NCBI RefSeq assembly: GCF_900105355.1
Contig: NZ_FNSC01000001.1
Location: 1,860,001 to 1,924,000 of the forward strand
Direction of reading: 5' to 3'
Length of the DNA: 64,000 nt
Source of the DNA: Pseudomonas anguilliseptica
GTDB lineage: Bacteria; Pseudomonadota; Gammaproteobacteria; Pseudomonadales; Pseudomonadaceae
Shown here: positions 58,188 through 64,000 of the stretch, piece by piece
Layout of the letters: the number at the start of each line of letters is the position of its first letter
How positions within the stretch are numbered: position 1 is the first letter of the stretch
Position numbers and translations under genes: made by a program
The notes under the pieces: generated by a model
Database searches by the model: none
Told to the model about the DNA's origin: nothing
What the model saw: the letters and a program-made list of their open reading frames with translations, nothing else

Positions 58188-58601
58188 ATGCTTGCCAACT
58201 TGATTGAATTTGCCACTACCCACTATGTCCTGAGCGGTTTGTTCGCAACTCTGCTCGCGCTGCTGATCTTCACCGAAGCACGCAAGGGCGGGCAGAGCCT
58301 GAGCAGCCGCGAGCTGACTGCACTGGTTAACAGCGAGCAGGGCGTGGTGCTGGATATTCGCGGGCAGAAGGATTTTTCCGTTGGCCATATCGTTGGCGCA
58401 TTGAATATTCCCTTTGAAAAACTCGCTAGCCGCATGGTCGAGCTGGACAAGCACAAGGCCAAGACCCTTATCGTGGTCGACGCCATGGGCCAGCACGCCG
58501 GCGCTGTCTGCCGTGATCTGAAGAAGGCTGGTTTTACTGCGGCCAAGCTGTCTGGCGGTGTCGCGAGCTGGCGCGGTGACAATCTGCCGCTGGTGAAGTG
58601 A
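58188..58601 (+). CDS. Membrane-anchored rhodanese-like protein
   Basis: 137 residues: one N-terminal membrane helix (about 10-30) and a rhodanese domain (VVLDIRGQKDFSVGHIVGALNIPFEKL). The active loop reads VVDAMGQHAG, with Asp where active rhodaneses have Cys, so sulfur transfer is unlikely. The position beside grxC and secB is conserved in Pseudomonas (YibN-type). Its stop is one base before grxC. Confidence 0.9.
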   Translation: MLANLIEFATTHYVLSGLFATLLALLIFTEARKGGQSLSSRELTALVNSEQGVVLDIRGQKDFSVGHIVGALNIPFEKLASRMVELDKHKAKTLIVVDAMGQHAGAVCRDLKKAGFTAAKLSGGVASWRGDNLPLVK

Positions 58602-58602
58602 G

Positions 58603-58857
58603 ATGCAACCTGTCGTCATTTACTCCAGTGATTGGTGTCCGTACTGCATCCGCGCCAAGCAGCTGCTGACTCATAAAGGCGTGGCCTTTAACGAGATCAA
58701 GGTTGATGGCAAGCCGGATGTGCGGGCAGAAATGACCCGCAAGGCGCGGCAGACCTCGGTGCCGCAGATCTGGATCGGTGACACCCATGTGGGTGGTTGC
58801 GATGACCTTTACGCCCTGGAGCGCGCCGGCAAGCTCGACGCGCTGCTCAAGGCTTAA
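58603..58857 (+). CDS. grxC: Glutaredoxin 3
   Basis: 84-residue glutaredoxin with the dithiol CPYC (SDWCPYCIRAK), TSVPQIWIG cis-Pro and GGCDDLYALE glutathione-site motif. It reduces disulfides using glutathione. Part of the rhodanese-grxC-secB unit. Confidence 0.96.
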   Translation: MQPVVIYSSDWCPYCIRAKQLLTHKGVAFNEIKVDGKPDVRAEMTRKARQTSVPQIWIGDTHVGGCDDLYALERAGKLDALLKA

Positions 58858-58897
58858 TTCCCTGTATATCCGTACCTAACGACAAGAAGGCTTTGCC

Positions 58898-59383
58898 ATG
58901 ACAGAACAAGCTAGCAACGGCGCCGCTCAGGGCGAACAAAACCCGCAATTCTCCCTGCAGCGTATCTATGTACATGACCTGTCTTTCGAAGCGCCGAAGA
59001 GCCCGGAAATCTTCCGTCAGGAGTGGGTACCTAGCGTCGCCATGGACCTCAACACCCGCCAGAAGGCGCTGGATGGCGACTTCCACGAAGTGGTGCTGAC
59101 CCTCTCGGTGACCGTGAAGACGGGCGAAGAAACCGCTTTTATCGCTGAGGTTCAGCAGGCTGGTATCTTCCTGATCAAGGGCCTGGATGCAGCGTCCATG
59201 AGCCATACCCTGGGTGCGTTCTGCCCGAATATCCTCTTCCCCTATGCCCGCGAAACCCTGGACAGCCTGGTCGTGCGTGGCTCGTTCCCGGCGCTGATGC
59301 TGGCTCCGGTGAACTTCGATGCCCTCTACGCGCAGGAGCTGCAGCGCATGCAGCAGGCTGGCGAAGCGGCCACCGCGCACTAA
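58898..59383 (+). CDS. secB: Protein-export chaperone SecB
   Basis: 161 residues, tetrameric cytosolic chaperone passing unfolded preproteins to Sec[23 protein letters not shown], the [12 protein letters not shown] block and [11 protein letters not shown] are characteristic. Strong terminator downstream. Confidence 0.96.
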   Translation: MTEQASNGAAQGEQNPQFSLQRIYVHDLSFEAPKSPEIFRQEWVPSVAMDLNTRQKALDGDFHEVVLTLSVTVKTGEETAFIAEVQQAGIFLIKGLDAASMSHTLGAFCPNILFPYARETLDSLVVRGSFPALMLAPVNFDALYAQELQRMQQAGEAATAH

Positions 59384-59399
59384 GATTTGCGGCTGGAAC

Positions 59400-59428
59400 A
59401 AAAAACGCCCTGCGGGGCGTTTTTTTTG
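59400..59428. terminator. Terminator after secB
   Basis: AAAAACGCCC-TGC-GGGGCGTTTTT, stem with A and T tracts on both sides, between the convergent genes secB and trmL. Confidence 0.9.
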
Positions 59429-59454
59429 GCCGCAGGTTTCTACAGCTGCCCGGT

Positions 59455-59919
59455 TTAATTGGCGCCGGCAAAACCCTGCTGGCGCCAGGCTTCATAGACC
59501 GCCACCGCAACGGTATTGGACAGGTTCAGGCTGCGGCAGCCTTCGCGCATCGGCAGGCGCAGGCGTTGCTCGGGCGGCAGGCTGTCGCGAATTTCCTGTG
59601 GCAGGCCACGGCTTTCCGGGCCGAACAGGAAAGCGTCACCAGGCTGGTAGCTGACCTGGTGGAACGCTTGCGAACCCTTGGTGGTAAAGGCAAACACGCG
59701 TGGCTGGCCGATGCTGGCCAGGCAGCTGTCGAGGTCGGCGTGGCGCTGCAGGGTGGCGTATTCGTGGTAATCCAGGCCGGCGCGGCGCAGGCGTTTGTCA
59801 TCCAGCTCGAAGCCCAGCGGTTCGATCAGGTGCAGGTGGCAGCCGCTGTTGGCGCAGAGCCTGATAATGTTGCCGGTATTGGGCGGAATTTCCGGTTGAA
59901 AAAGGATGACGTGAAACAT
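59455..59919 (-). CDS. trmL: tRNA (cytidine/uridine-2'-O-)-methyltransferase TrmL
   Basis: 154-residue SPOUT enzyme modifying the wobble base of tRNA-Leu. VILFQPEIPPNTGNIIRLCANSG, then FLFGPESRGLP and the C-terminal RSLNLSNTVAVAVYEAWRQ. ATG 59919 shares bases with the start of the opposite-strand gene at 59918. Confidence 0.95.
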   Translation of the reverse strand: MFHVILFQPEIPPNTGNIIRLCANSGCHLHLIEPLGFELDDKRLRRAGLDYHEYATLQRHADLDSCLASIGQPRVFAFTTKGSQAFHQVSYQPGDAFLFGPESRGLPQEIRDSLPPEQRLRLPMREGCRSLNLSNTVAVAVYEAWRQQGFAGAN

Positions 59920-60349
59920 GCGCGGCTCCGAGCTTGAAGACGAGCAGCATTCTACAGACCCGCGCCCCCGTCCGTGGGTGCGGGTGATTGCTTCATTGGC
60001 GGTGTTTGGTTTTTTAATCGGGTTGATGATTGGCCGGCTGCTGCAGCCTGACCCGCTGTGGCTTGACCGCGTGGAGGTGACCGAACAAGGCCTTGAACTG
60101 TGGTTCAACGTCGAACCGGTGCCGCGCGAGGAGCATGCCGGTGGGGTGTTTATCCTGCGCCTGCAGAGTTTTGGTCGCCAGCAACACGGTCAGTTGCATG
60201 TGCAAGGGAAGTTGGCCAATTGGCGTTTGCAGCGAGAGAGACGGGATTTACTGCTGAGAGTGGTGGCAGCCCGCCCATTGCGCGGCGAGTGGCGCGCTGA
60301 GGAGGTGGACGGGCGCTGGCGGCTGATGGTCAGCCTGGTGGAGCAATAA
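59918..60349 (+). CDS. Conserved membrane-anchored protein of unknown function
   Basis: 143 residues with one membrane helix (VIASLAVFGFLIGLMIGRLL) and a compact C-terminal beta-rich domain (LDRVEVTEQGLELWFNVEP to RLMVSLVEQ). I do not recognise a named family. Its ATG (59918-59920) overlaps that of trmL on the other strand, so the promoters of each lie within the other gene. Confidence 0.82.
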   Translation: MRGSELEDEQHSTDPRPRPWVRVIASLAVFGFLIGLMIGRLLQPDPLWLDRVEVTEQGLELWFNVEPVPREEHAGGVFILRLQSFGRQQHGQLHVQGKLANWRLQRERRDLLLRVVAARPLRGEWRAEEVDGRWRLMVSLVEQ

Positions 60350-60588
60350 AAGAGGGGAATCCCCGGCCTGCCTGTACCAAGGTCCCCAAAACTGGGATTG
60401 CTTGAGTCTATGCAGGCTGTGTGCCAGTTTTATTACGTTGGCTGCGGGCCGCGTAAATACTGAGTTTACGGGTATCTATCGGCCGCGTTGGGCGCTACGC
60501 GCGCGCAGGGGGGTGAACCGCCGCTGTGCACTTGATCGATGCCAGTGCATTGCTCTGGCGCATTTTCAGTTGCTGGCCGGCGTAAATA
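60350..60588. other. Non-coding stretch, nothing recognised
   Basis: The 239 bases after the conserved membrane protein gene show no RNA, promoter or protein signal I can support. Short open frames here have no recognisable content. The stretch leads into a terminator (60589) and the fold-back repeat (60641), so the full gap to ntrC is about 430 bases. Confidence 0.4.
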
Positions 60589-60613
60589 AAAACGGGCCCT
60601 ATGGGCCCGTTTT
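60589..60613. terminator. Intrinsic terminator in the gap before ntrC
   Basis: AAAACGGGCCC-TAT-GGGCCCGTTTT, a perfect 11-bp stem with A/T ends, between the convergent genes ending at 60349 and 60781. Confidence 0.85.
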
Positions 60614-60640
60614 GCATGCTGCGGTGCGTGAGTGGTTTAG

Positions 60641-60780
60641 CAGGCTGTTGAAAAACTACCTGCGTTGCCATCACGGCGTTAAAAACAGGTTCGGAATGCT
60701 CATGTACAGCTCGTACACTCCGCTTCCTCGCCTGTTTTTGCCTTGAGCTGACTACCTTGCCAACGTTTTTCAACGGCTTG
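60641..60780. repeat. 140-bp fold-back repeat, copy 2
   Basis: Ends are inverted (GTTGAAAAAC and GTTTTTCAAC); the core TTAAAAACAGG and CCTGTTTTTGCC with CTCCGCTTCCTCG matches copy 1 at 13896-14035. It directly abuts the ntrC stop codon at 60781-60783. Confidence 0.82.
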
Positions 60781-62210
<1,430 letters not shown>

Positions 62211-62214
<4 letters not shown>

Positions 62215-63296
62215 GACGGAGTTACTCCTTGTTCCAGCGGCAGGAAGATCGAGAACACGGTGTGGCCAGGATGGCTCTCGCACTCGATCAGACCTTGGTG
62301 CTGACTGATGATGTTCTGGGTAATAGCCAGGCCCAGGCCGGTGCCGTCGGCACGCCCGCTGACCATGGGGTAGAAGATGGTTTCCTGCAGCTCGGGCGGA
62401 ATGCCGGGGCCGTTGTCGATAATCTCGATCTTGGTCACCAGGCGATGGCGGCAGTGACCAATGGTGAATTGGCGCAGAGTGCGGGTGCGCAGGGTGATAC
62501 GTCCCAGGCGCAGATCGCTTTGCCCGGACAGCGCCTGCATGGCATTGCGCACGATATTCAGCACCGCCTGGATCATCTGTTCGCGGTCGATCAGCACATC
62601 CGGAATGCTTGGGTCGTAATCGCGCACCAAAATGATGCTGCCCTGGCTTTCCGCTTCCACCAGACTGCCGACACGTTCGAGCACTTCATGCACGTTGGTC
62701 AGTGCCAGGGATGGCAGCTTGTTCGAACCGAGTATACGGTCGACCAGGTTTCTTAACCGGTCGGCCTCCTCGATGATCACATTGGTGTAGTCCTTGAGGC
62801 TTTCTTCGGGCAGCTCGCGCGCCAGCAATTGCGCCGCACCGCGAATGCCACCCAACGGGTTTTTGATCTCATGGGCCAGGCCGCGCACCAGCAGTTTGGT
62901 GGTTTCCTGCTTGGACAGCTGCGCCTCTTCCTTGGTGATGCGCAGCAGGCGGTCACGCGGATGCACTTCTAGTAGCAACAGGGTTTCGCCACGGCTGAGC
63001 ACCGGCGTCACCGCGTAGTCGACAGTCAGAGTCTGGCCGCTGACCGACGTCACCACCGCTTCGCGTTTGTTGAACGGGTGGGCCTGTTGAACGGCCTGGC
63101 GCAGGGCGCTCAGCGCCTCACTGGATTCGGTAAACAGCTCGCTGATGAATTGCCCGTGGCTGCGCTGGCCGCTGACGGCCAGGAGCATCTCCGCTGCCGG
63201 GTTCATGTACTCAAGACGCAGGTCGTCGTTGAGCAGCAGCGTGGCAGTGGTCAGGTTGTCCAGCAGCAGGCGGTGCAGTGCGTCGTTGATGATCAT
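62211..63296 (-). CDS. ntrB: Nitrogen regulation sensor kinase NtrB
   Basis: 361 residues: PAS domain (about 12-110), phosphoacceptor His in LAHEIKNPLGGI, the N box (VLNIVRNAMQAL), and G boxes (IDNGPGIP and GTGLGLAI). It phosphorylates NtrC under PII control. ATG 63296 (MIINDALHRLLLDNL) is the family start; upstream frame is non-coding. Confidence 0.95.
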
Positions 63297-63503
63297 ATGG
63301 GATGTCAGCAGACCCTTGGGTTCCAGCAATGCAGCTGGAAAATGCAAGAAGCAAACCAAAGCCCCGAAAAGAAGCGTGTTTGGCCGTGGGATGCCGGGAA
63401 TTAGCTGCTTTTCAGCGCAGCCGGGTCGTGCGTGGCGACCCAAAACAGGGAGAGTATAGAAATGCCGGGCAATATGCGCACTGCTTTGGTGCGCAATGCC
63501 GGT

Positions 63504-64000
63504 TTAGATAAATGGAACGAAAGGAATGTCTTTCTTTTCCGGCGGCTTGTCCTTCAGTGGACACTCCGGGCGCACGCCGTAATCGGCTTTCTTGCAGGGA
63601 TTGACCTTGCGCTTCTGTGCCAGGGATATGCGCAGCATGTGGAACGGTTGAGTGGGCGTACGCTCGATGATGCGTCCCTGCTGGTCGATGATTTCTACCG
63701 CCAGCTGATGGGTGCCGCGGTCGATATTTTCCAGCGGGAACACTGGGCTAGTACCTACTTCGCCCACCTGTACACCATCCAGCAGCAGGCGATAGTTGTG
63801 TTGGGGGAAAAGTTTCGGTTCGCTGTTGACGCTGACAATCAGGTTGCCGGCGCTGTCGCGGATGGTCGCATCGGGCTGTGGTACCAGAATCCGCAGCAGG
63901 CTGTAGCGCTGGCTTGGTTCGGGTGGCGCTTCAATTAGGGGCGCCGTTTGCGTCTGGATGGTCGGCATCGAGTTGCTGGGCGCCAGCTCGACGCGTTCGG
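63504..64000 (-). CDS. DUF4124-type periplasmic protein, 5' part outside window
   Basis: The C-terminal 164 residues of a protein whose frame is still open at the window end. The segment LRILVPQPDATIRDSAGNLIVSVNSEPKL looks like an immunoglobulin-like or DUF4124-associated domain, as seen in the conserved gene upstream of ntrB in Pseudomonas. Signal peptide and start lie outside. Confidence 0.7.
   Translation of the reverse strand, partial: ERVELAPSNSMPTIQTQTAPLIEAPPEPSQRYSLLRILVPQPDATIRDSAGNLIVSVNSEPKLFPQHNYRLLLDGVQVGEVGTSPVFPLENIDRGTHQLAVEIIDQQGRIIERTPTQPFHMLRISLAQKRKVNPCKKADYGVRPECPLKDKPPEKKDIPFVPFI

Noticed and set aside
60402..60746. 114-codon plus-strand frame in the gap before ntrC
   Set aside because: It runs across the terminator and the fold-back repeat and has no recognisable protein content or ribosome site.

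Overview
The window is chromosomal DNA of a Pseudomonas-type gammaproteobacterium. The evidence is a mcl-PHA locus (phaC1-Z-C2-D with divergent phaFI), ubiE-ubiJ-ubiB, hisIE-tatABC, hisBHAF, ntrBC and a tRNA-Phe gene, all in the neighbourhoods known from Pseudomonas chromosomes. No species can be named from this sequence alone.

Layout. 1-6.4 kb: polyhydroxyalkanoate synthesis, depolymerisation and granule proteins. 6.6-12.5 kb: ubiquinone synthesis, two histidine steps, Tat export, rsmE. 12.5-20.3 kb: small metabolic genes, including three broken ones (an SDR with an in-frame TAA, a membrane methyltransferase with an in-frame TAA, a hotdog-fold remnant), then dtd, pip, lipocalin and fbp. 20.4-21.4 kb: a diguanylate cyclase cut by an IS5-group element. 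22.6-35.4 kb: an alginate-like exopolysaccharide cluster in non-canonical order (alg8-44-K-E-I-J-F-X-L-G), with no algD or algA in view. 35.5-39.3 kb: a probable polyamine or amine uptake and oxidation group. 39.3-40.5 kb: a second, inverted, nearly identical IS. 40.5-42.7 kb: the remnant of an island (a truncated gene and a tyrosine integrase) at tRNA-Phe. 43-64 kb: backbone with yggX-mutY-asmA, hisBHAF, three tandem solute-binding proteins (the middle one frameshifted), ctpA-envC-gpmI, a rhodanese-like gene, grxC, secB, trmL and ntrBC.

The most unusual part is the alginate-like cluster. Its Alg8 polymerase gene has lost its start next to the IS and carries an in-frame TAG. Its AlgG-like beta-helix protein lacks the DPHD catalytic motif of mannuronan C5-epimerases. 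Its AlgK homologue has no lipobox. The O-acetylation genes (I, J, F, X), the lyase and the porin look intact. If the cluster works, or worked before alg8 broke, the predicted product is an acetylated polymannuronate-like polymer with little or no guluronate. The two inverted IS copies lack matching target duplications, and both carry truncated genes at their edges, so the 17 kb between them has been rearranged.

At least five genes carry premature stops or frameshifts. This is either real gene decay or, for single-base cases, possible sequence error; reads would settle it.
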